Source of the DNA: Agarophyton chilense
Taxonomy: Eukaryota; Rhodophyta; Florideophyceae; Gracilariales; Gracilariaceae
Assembly (NCBI GenBank): GCA_030374765.1
Contig: JARGXX010000012.1
Coordinates: forward strand, 186,001-250,000
Direction: 5' to 3'
DNA: 64,000 nucleotides
The translations under genes were made by a program, and so were the position numbers. Below the pieces are notes generated by a model. It did no database searches and had not been told where the DNA came from. It was given only the letters and a program-made list of their open reading frames with translations. Below are positions 35,053 through 46,075 of the stretch, one piece after another. Numbering within the stretch: the first letter of the stretch is position 1; each line of letters starts with the position of its first letter.

Positions 35053-35226
35053 CATAGATAGCGAGGATTGCTGAGACTGCTCTAGTCAGTGCAGATTACA
35101 CGACAGGTACGTGCAATGGGAGCCATTTTACTGACGATCGCGCGCCGCTACCGGCGATACAAAAGCGTCAACGAGCGGCCCCACGACGGTGACAATATGA
35201 TCTTCCTTATGTCTCTCTCTCTTTTC
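35053..35226 (+). repeat. Left direct repeat of the DIRS-like element
   Basis: Matches 37,957-38,129 in the same orientation. Shared blocks include TAGC.AGGATTG, TAGTCAGTGCA.ATTACAC, CAATGGGA.CCATT, GGCG.TACAAAAGCGT and CATGTCTCTCT/CATCTCTCTT-type ends. Identity is roughly 70 percent by eye. Confidence 0.7.
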
Positions 35227-35292
35227 AAGAGAGTCCCCAAAAGCATGTGGCAGGCAGTTTCTGGTTGCCAAACGTGTTTGGTTGAGTAGATC

Positions 35293-35349
35293 GGTGATCT
35301 GTATGACAATGAGTGCCTTCGAAAGGCACTCATTGTCATACAGATCACC
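35293..35349. repeat. Perfect 27-bp inverted repeat with a 3-base loop
   Basis: The arms 35,293-35,319 and 35,323-35,349 are exact reverse complements, separated only by CGA. The right arm reads into the reverse transcriptase region of the DIRS-like element, and the left arm borders sequence derived from the left repeat. It therefore sits at the junction where part of the element has been lost. Confidence 0.95.
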
Positions 35350-36560
35350 ATGCGAGACTTTTTCTGTTCTCATACAGTAGAAGATACTTTTGTTTTGTCA
35401 CGTTGCCGTTTGGGTGGAAACCCTCGCCGATCTGGTTCACGCAGTTGATGACTTCATTTTTATGGAATTTCGGCGCTTTGGCTACAAGGTCTTGGTCTAC
35501 ATGGACGATTTATTGATCGCCCCGTCCAGAAGTGACTTTATAGCTGCGCCGGAGCACTATGCGAGACCTCGACGCAAAGTAGAAGCTCTACTGCAACGAC
35601 TTGGATTGTACTGCAATCGAGACAAAAGACATCGAAGCGAGAACCATGTCGTGAGCCATCTTGACGTGGTGCTAAACACGCAGACAGTGGGTTTCTACTT
35701 CCATCCTCACAAGCTTTGCGGTGTGGAAGAGCTTTCTAGAAAGCTGTTCATCTATGTTCGTCGAGGGCTGCACTACGCCAGTGTCAAAATTCTGCAACAT
35801 TTATGTGGCGTCTACGTGTCCTCACTTCTGAAAATGTCTTGAGCTCGTCCCGAAACGCGCTTTTTGTTTTGGAATGTCAGCCACGGCAAGCGGGGCTCAA
35901 GAAGAAGGTACGGTTTCGACCATCAGAGTATTCGGAATCTTCACACTTGGAAAAGACTCACAGATCAAGAGTTGGATGGTAATCCCACAGTCCCCTTCAC
36001 CGCCGACTGCGCTATGAACTCCGACGCGGCGGGTATTTAATACGGAGGAACACTCAACATGGAGGACTTCTCTTCCGGCGTGAGCCGGCATTAAAAATCT
36101 CAGGGCATCTAGAAATAGCAGAAACGCGCACAGTCTATCACTCTTACACAGTTGTAGGACCTTCGACTTCTATTGTTTGGCAGTCTCGGGCGCAAGATCG
36201 TGGAAAATCGACAAAACAGTACTCTATTACATCTCGAAAACCAGGCTGTCGTACACGTCACAATATGTTTTTTTTGTACCGCCAGTCTCTCATGAAGGAT
36301 CTCCGTCGTCTGCAAATTGTGCTAGATAAATTAGGAATGCGGATGCGGTCCGAATGACTTCCGTCCGCAGCGAACCAATGTGCAGATGCATTATCAAGAC
36401 GGTTTCCTCGAGGAAACTTCTGGATAACCCGACGGCTCCGACCTTCCATTCTGGATGGAATTCGAGCTCCACTAGATGCGTTTCACTACCGCACACTTGG
36501 TAAAGACCCGGTATGCCAGCGCCATAAAACGTACCACAAACTGTCGAAATCATGGAAGAG
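35345..36560 (+). pseudogene. DIRS-type reverse transcriptase and RNase H
   Basis: RT is shown by LPFGWKPSPIWFTQLM (about 35,403-35,450), the catalytic VYMDDLLIAPS (about 35,495-35,525) and the downstream SHLDVVLNTQTVGFYFHP block (about 35,655-35,705), which is typical of DIRS and related RTs ('LGF.id...g.f'). RNase H follows, with PFTADCAMNSDAAGI (about 35,996-36,040), a LHLENQAVVHV-like block (about 36,225-36,255) and an ANQCADALSRRF-like end (about 36,370-36,405). Both domains would copy the element RNA. Fossil, decayed. Confidence 0.75.
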
Positions 36561-36959
36561 ATCCGATTGAATGCGCCTTTTGTGTCCACCAGTATAACTG
36601 ATCATGGAAACTTTAATGGAGTTTCGCCAGATTCGAGCTCTGGCAACTCTATTAATCCCAAACTGGTGGTCTCGTTAGGACTGCTTTTATCACGCCATAT
36701 AAATAGAACAGAGTACAACCATCCTACCAGAACCTCCAACCTACGTTGTTGACGCTAAAAGGTCCCTAAATACGGCATGGAAAGCGGTTCTCCTGGAGAT
36801 CAACGGCTAACACGATCGGCGCATCGTATTCTCATGCGCACCGACGGCCAGCATAAGGTTGCCACTGACGCTGGGAAAACTGCGTGAAAGCAACGTTCTC
36901 TCGAAGTAGCCAATAGATTTGCATGGAGCGAGTGGACAACGCACACTTGAAATTGTCAA

Positions 36960-37450
36960 CGAAAAACTGTGGAAGAGTTCAGTCTCGACGAAAACCGAAA
37001 GATGCTGCCCATTCCCGAAGGACATTCCTTGTCATACATCAACTGGCGTTCCTTAGCTCGAGAGGAAGGACTGCATAAAATCAGTTTCCTCTCAGTTCCG
37101 CAATATCTCAACAACGTGTGACAAATGCAAGTGCTACTTACAGGCGAACTTGTTCCAAAATTGCCCTTCAATTCGCACGTCATTCGAGCCATCGCTCGTT
37201 GGTAACAGAATAAATTTCCGTGACCAGCCCTTGGTTTTGGGGTTCCCGCTGATTACGTAATCAACGTGTGGGCATTAAAAACAACAAGTGAATCGGTTCA
37301 AACAGTACGAGACTGCACAATGGTGGTGCTTACATATTGCTTTAACGGTCTTTGCGCCAGTTCTGTCTGTTTTTTTTGCCGATCAGGTTACTGTCAGTCG
37401 TTTAGAGAAAACTGCTTGACTTTCCGTGGTCAAAGACTGAGCGCCTAGTC
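36960..37450 (+). pseudogene. Tyrosine recombinase-like region of the DIRS-like element
   Basis: Downstream of RNase H the plus strand shows SLSYINWRSLAREEGLHKIS, then LSVPQYLNNV and FNSHVIRAIARW. VRDCTMVVLTYCFNGLCASS then resembles the 'lRd.a.ilLgf.gLR.SEl' block of tyrosine recombinases, which contains the first catalytic Arg region. Such an enzyme joins circular cDNA into the genome without target duplication. The C-terminal half is poorly preserved. Confidence 0.5.
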
Positions 37451-37956
37451 AAGAAGATTTGATAAAATATCAAAGACTTGCCGATCTGCAGTCCCCTATT
37501 GACTTATTCCGGCGCTTGTCCGCAGTTCGTAGAAAGCACGTTTGCTTTTTCGCTTTACCTGAAAAACTCGTGAATTATCGCAGTGCTACTCTGATAGTCG
37601 CCTTAAGCAGATGTTTGAGAGCCCTCTATTTTTTTGCTCCTGTGCATGGAAAGTACATTTCGCACTATTTACACATTGGAACACACACTGTGTGAGTTGT
37701 GATTGGTATTCTCTTGCCAGTTAGGCTAGCTTGGTTTGGGTTGGGTCTTGACAGCGACGAAATGGGTAATCTATACTTCAACCGCACGTTTCGAACCACC
37801 ACCGCGTCTTTCTGGGTTTGGGGAGGCTCTTTATCCCTGTTTTCTGTTTCCCTTCGTTGCATATTGTTGAGCACGTCATGAACCAGTTCACATGATTGCT
37901 TGTTTTGGGAATTTCGTGTAATGTACACGCATTATATGCATGCAACTCAATGAATA

Positions 37957-38129
37957 TAAATAGCAAGGATTGCGTAGATTGATTTAGTCAGTGCAAATTA
38001 CACACCTCATACGGTCAATGGGATCCATTGCACTAAATATTGGGCGCCACCGTGGGCGGTACAAAAGCGTTCGGGAGTGGTCTGAAGATGGCGGAAATTT
38101 GATTGTCTTCCTGCATCTCTCTTTTCTCG
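37957..38129 (+). repeat. Right direct repeat of the DIRS-like element
   Basis: The partner of 35,053-35,226 in the same orientation. It starts near AAATAGCAAGGATTGCG and ends near CATCTCTCTTTTC. Confidence 0.7.
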
Positions 38130-38139
38130 GCCTCCCCCC

Positions 38140-38779
38140 GTTCTCCGACTCAGTACTCCCACTCTTTTCTAATTTGGCTTATAAGGTATTATATTGTTCT
38201 TTAGTTGACGTTCTCCATGGTAGGATAGATAAGATATATATAAACGAATGCGTTTTCACTTATCGTGATTTAAGAATCGGCTATTGTCTTTTTTTTTACA
38301 AACTAGAGCTAGCACCTCTCACGCTTTTCTAACTCCGTTTAGATAGATTGAATCGAAGCTCAGGCGTTTTAAGCTGAAATAGAGTCAAGAATTTGCGCAC
38401 TTAAGTAGAAATGGGTGGAGAAAAGAGCTGCAAGTAAATGGCAGGGATGAGCAAGGCTGAATGAAGGAAAATGATGTGTGGACGCTGCCAAGAGAATGAG
38501 TGAGATTCCGCTAGTATGGCGTGAGAGACGAGCAGCAATGACCAATGGTTTATCCGCAGGTGGATACTTATTTGGTCTTGGACCTCATAGCATTAGCCCA
38601 AACAACGGAAATAGAGACCCAGAATTTGCTTCAATGCACCTCAGTTTGGTAATTTGATTCGCTGGTGGTGATGAAACCAAGAAACAAAGTATTAATATAT
38701 TGTTTTTCCCTTTTTTTCAGACTGGTGAATATGCTCTAATAATGCAAACGTATGTCTTTTTATTAGAATTAAATATGAC
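38140..38779. other. No recognisable gene; left flank of Gypsy 3
   Basis: A/T-rich in part (38,190-38,300 and 38,690-38,770). It holds no frame with a recognisable domain. It directly precedes the TG start of the Gypsy 3 LTR; no target-site duplication was found against the right flank. Confidence 0.5.
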
Positions 38780-39225
38780 TGTGAAAGAGCAACGATAACG
38801 GTGGAGCTCTGTAAGCCGCCGGGCCCTGAGGGAACTGACAGATGCCACGTGGACTGGCCGACCTCAGCTGGACTGATTTAGATTATTATTTTCTTTTAAT
38901 GAGTGTAGTAGATTAGCATTACAGTTCCAGGGAGATCCCAGCCCCTCGCCAGTACTAGGTACTTGGCTCGAGTGACGCTTCTCCGTTAACGTAAGGTAGG
39001 CACCATTAGGATACTAAATAACCCCGTGTGGTATACTAGTTCCACCAATTGGTATTCAAGCCATCGTTTCCTTCGCTCCAACCTCTAGGACTACGCATTA
39101 AACGGCAACCCATTGCACCAAGTACTCTCGGAGTGCCGTCGTCAAGAATTTGAACCTTACGACCCGCTATACCACGCTACCACTGGTCGAGACCCGTACT
39201 CTGACCCACAAGTCATTGCGTTACA
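38780..39225 (+). repeat. 5' LTR of Gypsy 3
   Basis: Starts TGTGAAAG and ends GCGTTACA, 446 bases, the same length as the partner at 48,668. Differences are concentrated in the first 200 bases (U3), while the 3' half, which contains the tRNA-like module, is better kept. Confidence 0.9.
39133..39185 (-). ncRNA. tRNA-like module, 5' LTR copy
   Basis: Same position in the 5' LTR as 49,021-49,073. The B-box equivalent reads GGTTCAAATTC (39,156-39,146), one base off the GGTTCRANYCC consensus, and the A-box-like part is TAGCGTGGTATAGC. The structure is weaker than in the 3' LTR. Confidence 0.45.
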
Positions 39226-39228
39226 TTT

Positions 39229-39249
39229 TGGTCTCCCGAATTAGAATCC
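39229..39249 (+). promoter_or_regulatory. Primer-binding site of Gypsy 3
   Basis: TGGTCTCCCGAATTAGAA starts three bases after the 5' LTR end. It differs from the site of Gypsy 1 (TGGTATCCCGACTTAGAA) at only two of 18 positions, so both probably use the same or a closely related tRNA primer. Confidence 0.75.
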
Positions 39250-39349
39250 TCTAGAAATAATTGAACGGACCACTGGGACGAAGAATCATCCGGATTCTAA
39301 CCTTTGGTTTCATTCCCAAACGGACCAAAAGTACAGAATCAACCGCTGT

Positions 39350-41560
39350 TATGGATGCAGGAAACACACCCAACCGACCAGACCATAGGAGTCCTACCGC
39401 AGGACCAGCTGCCACTGCAACGCCAACAATGTCGCCTGAACTTCAGGTTGATAATTTTAGCGAGTGAACGACCACGAGAAGCTGGACGCAAGGAGTACTG
39501 ACTCCCCTGAACGACCCTGAAAGGATTCGCGGAGAACCCACGGTAGCAGCGCGTTTACGAAAACGCCTCGCCAGGGCCACCTCTAGGCCAGGAACACCAC
39601 AAGGAGAACTCCGTAACACCGAAGATATTAGAGAGAATACTCCCACCGGACTTGCCGACCTTCTCTGGCCTCGTCTCCGTGAGCTCTGCTCAGCCCATGT
39701 GCATTCCATCATGGACGTGCGACTTGCTACGGCGATCGCTGACCATACGAATGATCTCATCACGCGAATCGCCCCTAAGGTCATGGAGTCTGAGTTATTC
39801 TTGGATTTCCTCATTTAGTCCGTTCAAGGAGCAGTCACCAGCCAGTCAGGCAACACGGTCCCTAGGACCACTCCACAAGTCAACCATCCGGCTTCCGTAT
39901 GGCAACCTCCTACCAAATCCCCAGGATCGGCGGGATTATCCGCCCCTCGCCTGGAATACAATCAGGAAAACCCCATGGTGGGACAATCGAGGAGCGGAAG
40001 AAAAGCTCAGCGTCTAGATGAGAGATAGGTTGCCCATCAGGACAATCCAAAGGAGGAACAAGCGAGGAGCAGAAGAGACACTTCGCGTCTAGAAGAGAGA
40101 CCGCTTGCCCCACCCGATGGATTAGATGAGGTAAAGCGACCTCAGGGCTCCATCAGATCCCAAAGAGAGATCGATACTTTAGGTCCGTATTCCGCTGGAA
40201 AGAAAAGAAGCAACCGCTGGAGAAAGTAGAAAAGAAGTAGCAAAAGAAGAGACCATTCGGACACGAGTGATTCCGAATTGGCCTCGACCGAAACGACTGA
40301 CTCGGAAGTGGATGAGGCTACCGTTCGAGGCTTAGACCACTGACAACCACCAACGAACTTTTCCTTAAGGTTCTAGACTACCGCAATTACTGGCTGGCCG
40401 ACAGGTCCGCGAAATATTCTGGTTCGGTGGCTCGCGGAGTCAGCAAATGGGCCAAGCGGATGCAACTAACAATTACGGACAAGTTCTCCGGCAACGACCC
40501 CATTGCTGTCCTTAGGTTTCTTAGTTGGTTCTGTACAGCCTGCGATCAGAATGGTGTCCACGAGGGCGCCGCTCGGTACCTTTTCCAATTCTTCCTTACA
40601 GGACTGGCGCGTGACCGAGTGGTTTCGAAAATATCTGGCACAAATGACCTCGTGGATGCTCAAGACCGTAAACTCCTCAGGTCATATCATCAGGCTGCTC
40701 ATTACCTCTTGAAAACTTACGCCACGGATGACATTATAATGGATGCCCACCAGGAAGAAATATCATTTAAGCAGAGCTCCAACATACCCGAATCGGCTTT
40801 CGCAGACGACCTACGGAAGAAGGCTTACCGACGTGGAAACATGTTCTCCAAAGGACGGCTTAACCGTCACTTCATCACGGGATTGCTCCCTGTCATTCGG
40901 ACACATGTGCGCAATTAGCACACGGAAAACACGCAATACTCCTTCCGAAGGCTCGTTACCTACGCCTAGTGTTATGGAAAAACCTACAGGACCTCCAGGT
41001 GGAATTCTGACACATCCTGAGGACACGCAACCCCATTGCGTAAACCCAACCAAGCGAATTTTGTTAGCTCCACGGAATCGGATATGGATACATCACTCCA
41101 TTAACACGATTTTGGAGATGTCCTCGCAGTCAAGTTCAGTGCTCCTCCGTCCGGGCCCCCTTCATATACCTCCCAGGGAACTACAACGACCACTGGACCA
41201 TCCACGCCAAATTATTATCCCTTTCCGCCTCGCAAGGACCTTTTTTGTTCGTTTCCAAAGGGCTTGCTTCCTCTGCCTTTCAGTGTACCAACCTTGTGAC
41301 TGTACGAGGTATCTGCCTGAGGACGCACGTAAAATACTCCTAGCCCTAAGGGAAGAGAATTACCGGGTGCTGAGATCCGAAGGAATGTATAACAGGGCAA
41401 AGCAACGAACCACAAGGACCCCTGGAAGCTCACGCAATTCCACGCCTCCGGATACTCCGATCAACGCTCCCCAGGTCCACACCATTGTAGATCCTACGGA
41501 CGACCCCGTGGAAAAACCCTATCCTCAGGAAGAAACGGAAACCCCATCGGAAAACTTCTA
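39350..41560 (+). pseudogene. Gypsy 3 gag region
   Basis: The central part (40,427-40,918) is a retrotransposon gag domain: FSGNDPIAVLRFLSWFCTAC, then ARYLFQFFLTGLARDRV, then ISFKQSSNIPESAFADDLR and FITGLLPVIR. Upstream it is charged and low in complexity. Downstream (about 41,200-41,330) lies a Cys/His segment in a region expected to hold the zinc knuckle, followed by a proline-rich tail. The product would form the particle. Fossil. Confidence 0.75.
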
Positions 41561-41611
41561 GAGGGACGTCTCGATGCAAATCCTCCCTCTTGAAGCCCCT
41601 GCCTCAACAAA

Positions 41612-42034
41612 TTGGACGGTCATGAGTTAAAGAGCTCCTCACCTCCCAATACGAACTACCGACAATGGACCATTCAGGATGAACCACAACTGGAACAAAG
41701 TATCGATCCCGTCTTTATCCTCAGGAAAGAGAACTATAAAGTTCGAAGAACCGCAGAAATTCGTTCCAACAACTCTCGTGTGATCACAGCTGTGTTAGAC
41801 ACAGGTGTTGTTACCAATTTGGTCCATCCTATGCTACGCCGACTGGGTCGGCAAGATTTCGTTCAGGAAAGGAAGACCCCAAGGATTACCGATGCGTCAC
41901 GTAGACAAATGGACATTAAAGGGATAGTAACACTTTACCTCCAGGTAGGACAATTCAAAGTTCGCATGTGGTTTCTTGTTTGTCCTAAGTTGGGCGCTGA
42001 GGCAATCCTAAGGACCTCCTTTCTCGACCGATAG
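41612..42034 (+). pseudogene. Gypsy 3 aspartic protease
   Basis: A retropepsin-like domain with VITAVLDTGVVTNLVHP (the catalytic DTG) and VWFLVCPKLGAEAILRTSF near its end, which corresponds to the 'ILG..fl' segment. It processes the polyprotein in related elements. It is in the usual place between gag and RT. Confidence 0.75.
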
Positions 42035-42684
42035 ATTAAGGCCATTTATGCAGGCCTCAGGATAGTCGAGTTTAGCCGTGCACCTTCCATCTCCATAACT
42101 GGTTCCGCCCCAGGGACAGAAGCTAACTGCAAACGAGCGGTTGTCTCCGAAAACACGAAGTCCAATAAGGTTCGCCTGTCAAAGGCCATGACGATACCCC
42201 CGATGACCCAAATCGCTGTATCGGTCCATTCCCAATCTTCAGGTCTCGTAACGATTCAGAACCACCCTAAAACGATTCTGAAGCACCTTAAAATGACGGC
42301 CAATTGAGTAATGGACATCCACCCCAACAGGTCCTTTTCGTTCACAATCAGCAACTTCCAAGATAAACCCGTGCGGTTATCTAAAGGTACAGTTATTGGT
42401 ATCACTCTACCCGCGCCCGTGGACATTATGGAGTCCCAAATGGATAACCATGCGACGCCAACTCCCGACGACTCTTGGGAAGGGACAGTCGCTAGCGGCG
42501 CAGAGTTCGAATCCTATAGGCCCAGGTACTTGATCTCCTCAGGGATTACCAGGCCATGTGGTCAGGTAGATTGGGAGAAATCACAGCCTCTACATAACGC
42601 ATTGACCTTTAGGATGATCCTAGACCACAGTTCCAGCACCCATACGATATCAGCCTTAAGGGTAGAGAAATTGTCGCCGATCAG

Positions 42685-43930
42685 ATGGACAAGATGCGCA
42701 AATCTCAATTCATAGAGCCGGCGCCCACAAACCAATCCGAATCGACAAATCCCCTTTTCCTCTTTTCGAAGAAAGATAACTCCGTCAGGTTCTGTGTCGG
42801 CTACAGGAAGCTGAACGCAGTAACCAAGAGGGACTCATACCCGATACCCCGCATGTACGACTGTGTGGATTCCTTAGGCAAAGCTATCGTATTTATCACA
42901 CTGGACGCTAACTAGGGATATTGGAAAATCCCTTTGGCCGAAGATTCGAGAGCGCTGACAACCTTTACCCCCCATGAAGGTCTGTTCAGATTTACTCGCA
43001 TGCCCTTTGGTTTGCAGAATGCATTAGCCACTTTCCAGGGGATAATGGACATTATACTGTCCAGAGTTAAATGGAAGTTCGCCCTGGTCTATTTGGATGA
43101 CTTTATAATCTTCTCACGGACCGTAAAGGAACAATTTCGCCACGTGAAGAAGGTGCTAGCAATCCTACAGGTCGCTGGAGTAACACTGAAACTCCGCAAA
43201 TGCGCTTTCTTCCAGGCCTCGGGGGACCATCTCGGTCACGTCGTCCTTCCATGAAAGCTAAAGATGGCTACATGTACCAAAAATGCGATTGGCCAGGCTA
43301 AGCCTCCTAGGACCTACACGGAACTACGATCCTTCGTGGGCTTGTGCAGCGTTTACCGACGGTTCGTCCAAGAGTTTGCCAAGATATTGGCCCCTCTAAA
43401 CGCAATGCTGAAGAAGGTAACACCTTCGAATTTCGAAGCCCTTACCGACGACCAGTACGGAGCATTTCAGACCCTAAAGGTGAAATTGCTGAACCCACCC
43501 ATATTGGCCTTACTAAAGCCCAATATGTCTTTCGTTTTGGACACAGATGCCTCTGATGTCCAAATGGGTTCTTCACTGCTACAGGAACAGGAGTGACCGA
43601 AGGACTATCGACCTATTGGCTACTGGAGCAGAACGCTCACCAGCGCGGAGCGAAACTAGAGTACGACCGAAATGGAATGTATAGCCATCGTATGGTCCCT
43701 ATTGACACTCTGTCCGTACCTCGAGGGAACCAGGTTTACCATTAGTACAGACCATGACTCACTCCGCTGGCTACTCAATATGACCGATGCATCGAGTCGC
43801 CTCGCTAGGTGGCGCCTCAGGCTGTCAGAATATGACTACGAGATAACCAATAGGCCAGGCATCAAGCACAAGGCAGCAGATGCCCTCTCGCGAATCATCA
43901 CCGACGGAACTGGTGACATCCCATTGGACG
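42685..43930 (+). pseudogene. Gypsy 3 reverse transcriptase and RNase H
   Basis: RT has the FCVGYRKLNAVTKRDSYPIP block, FRFTRMPFGLQNALATF and the catalytic LVYLDDFIIFS (about 43,086-43,118). A connection follows (43,264-43,540: TYTELRSFVGLCSVYRRFV), then RNase H with VLDTDASD (43,535-43,560), MECIAIVWSL (43,672) and the terminal KHKAADALSRI (about 43,865-43,900). The order is typical of Ty3/Gypsy. Fossil. Confidence 0.85.
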
Positions 43931-44249
43931 ACCTTATTCCCACTCCCTTTACAGACGATGGACTAAAGGACTATACGGAAACGGATGACCTTATGGGTAA
44001 GGTGTAGTAGGAGGATCCTGAGTTAAAGGAGAACGAAGTTTACCTATTGGACTGGGAGACAGTACCGCCCAATTCGACACCGCCTCAGGTTAACGCGATA
44101 GCCCCGAAGGAAAAAGAGCTCCTCCCTATAACTATTGAGTAACTCCTACAGGCGCTGGTCTAAGACGGGCACTGCAAGGAAACAGCCCAATTGGTAGGAA
44201 CCCCAGGATACCTGTTGGACTATGACCGATTTGGACTACTATGTCACCG

Positions 44250-45264
44250 CTCACCTCTGGATGGCGCACTGCAACGGGTAATACCAACTTCGCTAAGGGC
44301 ACGATTCCTATACCTCGACCATTTCCCCCGCTTGGCTGGACATCCTGGAGGCCGACGAATGTAACAGACCCTAAGGAGGTTCTTCTACCTATTGGCGCAG
44401 GACCTATGGCAAACCGCATGGAACTGTGCATCGTGCGCACAGATCCGAGGGTCTCGCGCCAACCATCAGGCCAAACTGAAGCTCTTCCCCGCCGCAGGTC
44501 CAATGGAATTTGTCGCTATGGATACACTTGGGCCTTTGCCTAAATCGTCTCATGGGAAACGGGTTGTTTTTGTTATAACCGATAGGTTTACCAAACTTAC
44601 CCGAGTCCTACCCCTAAGAAAGACAACGGCCACGGATGTTGCCACGGCCTTCTTGTCCCACTGGGTATATCCATATCGCATGACACTCTACCTCCTTACG
44701 GATAACGGCAGCCAGTTTGTAGCCAAATTCTTTTCGCATGTCTGTGCTACCTTAGGTATCAAACATGTGACCACCACGGCATACCACCCGCAAACCAATG
44801 GCCAAGCCGAACGCTTCAACTGCACCCTTCTGGACCGATTGGCGCACTACGTTTCGGAGCACCAATTGGACTGGGAAAACTAAGTTGAGCCACTGGTTTA
44901 TGCCTACAACACGCAGGTGCACGCTTCCACAAGGACAACGCCTTTCGACTTAACGCTAACGAGAGTGCCGCTGCTGATAGCTGTTGAACTTCAGGAATCG
45001 ATCATACCCCAGGACATAACCGAAAAGATGACTCCTACCCAGGCGAAGCGCTACGTGCGCCGACGCATTGACCGCATTCTCCAATCGGCCAGAACTGTAC
45101 TTACCGAAGCCCAACGGCGCTACAAGTCCAACTTCGACAAAGCCATTTGGGACACACCGATCTTTGAGAAAGGAGATCTGGTTTACCTGGACAGTCCACC
45201 GAAGGACAGTGAGGAACTCGAAGGCACTATGCTGAAGCTCTTACCCCACTCTACGGGACCTTAA
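44250..45264 (+). pseudogene. Gypsy 3 integrase
   Basis: The zinc-binding region precedes the catalytic core (WNCASCAQIRGSRANHQ, about 44,415-44,465). The core shows EFVAMDTLGPLPKS (first catalytic Asp), LLTDNGSQFVAKFF (second Asp, about 44,695) and HPQTNGQAERFN (Glu, about 44,787-44,822). The C-terminal part, 44,917-45,264, has KGDLVYLDSPP, the usual GPY/F-type domain position. The enzyme would insert cDNA; the chromodomain behind it may guide targeting. Confidence 0.85.
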
Positions 45265-45579
45265 AAGTCCTTAAGGCCGATTATTACACCATCATGTTAC
45301 TCATTGACGTCGTACGGGACACAGTGTCTATTGACCGCGTAACACGAGCTCCCAGTTCCTCCGAACCACCAAAGTCCCAGCCCCCTGGCCCAACGGAAGC
45401 ACCACCACCTCAGGTCGACGCTCAAGCGTCCACACCACCTAAGGCAGTTTCCGAGGACTCGACTAGCCCCACGGACACGATGGTCAATACAAACTACTAT
45501 GACCCATCGCTCGCAACGGACTCCGGTCGGTTTGCCCCTCTGCACCACACTCTTCTTCCGGAGGATGAACATCAACCGG

Positions 45580-45745
45580 AATATGGAATTGAGCGCATCA
45601 TCTCCGCCGGTCGGGGAGAAGATGGAAATATGCGCTATCGCGTCCGTTGGTTCGTCTACACACTTGAGGAAGATACTTGGCAAGAGCCTCAAACCATTCC
45701 GGCTAACTTTATCGCCCGCTATTGGCACAGAATCAGCCACTCGGA
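45580..45745 (+). pseudogene. Chromodomain at the Gypsy 3 pol C-terminus
   Basis: YGIERIISAGRGEDGNMRY, then RVRWFVYTLEEDTWQEP followed by ANFIARYW, is a chromodomain: I..I...R...G...Y.V.W.GY...E.TWEP...L. It makes the element a chromovirus-type Gypsy. Chromodomains bind methylated histone tails and can direct integration into heterochromatin; that role is inferred from the family. Confidence 0.8.
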
Positions 45746-46075
45746 GCGCAGCCTTCAGGAGGGGGAAACCATTGGTCCGAATAATCCCAAAACGCTTCCA
45801 AGACAGCCTCCCGACACAATGGTTCGCCGGAGCACGACGGTTTGTCGTAGATCACGCTTCAGGGAACAAATTCTGTCCTTTGGAGACCCTTGAGGAAGAC
45901 CAGAGACGCTCTCAACATTGGATGCCGTCGTGAGGCACGCACATTTGACATACAAGAAAGACCTTGGGAAAGCACAAGAACTACTTTATTTAACTTATTC
46001 TAGTAACTAACAGAGACCTAGCAGCCCTCGGTATGACCTCAAGGTTCGCGGAAGCGCTCCAAACACCAACCGGAC

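Larger units (their letters stand above)
35053..38129 (+). mobile_element. Tyrosine-recombinase retroelement (DIRS order), internally deleted
   Basis: A roughly 3.1-kb unit flanked by diverged direct repeats of about 175 bp (35,053-35,226 and 37,957-38,129). Inside, in family order, lie a DIRS-type reverse transcriptase (about 35,345-35,842), RNase H (about 35,940-36,560) and sequence like a tyrosine recombinase (about 36,960-37,450), which replaces the integrase of LTR elements. Gag is not seen, and the unit is shorter than usual DIRS or PAT elements (about 5-6 kb), so a large part seems lost. Direct flanking repeats fit the PAT/Ngaro/TOC side of the order better than DIRS1 itself, which has inverted ends. 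Fossil, with more than ten breaks. Confidence 0.65.

Noticed and set aside
44132-44503. A 123-codon antisense frame inside the integrase of Gypsy 3
   Set aside because: It lies over a clear plus-strand integrase and has no domain, so it is a shadow of the real coding strand, unlike the 46,076-48,180 region, where the plus strand has no coding signal.
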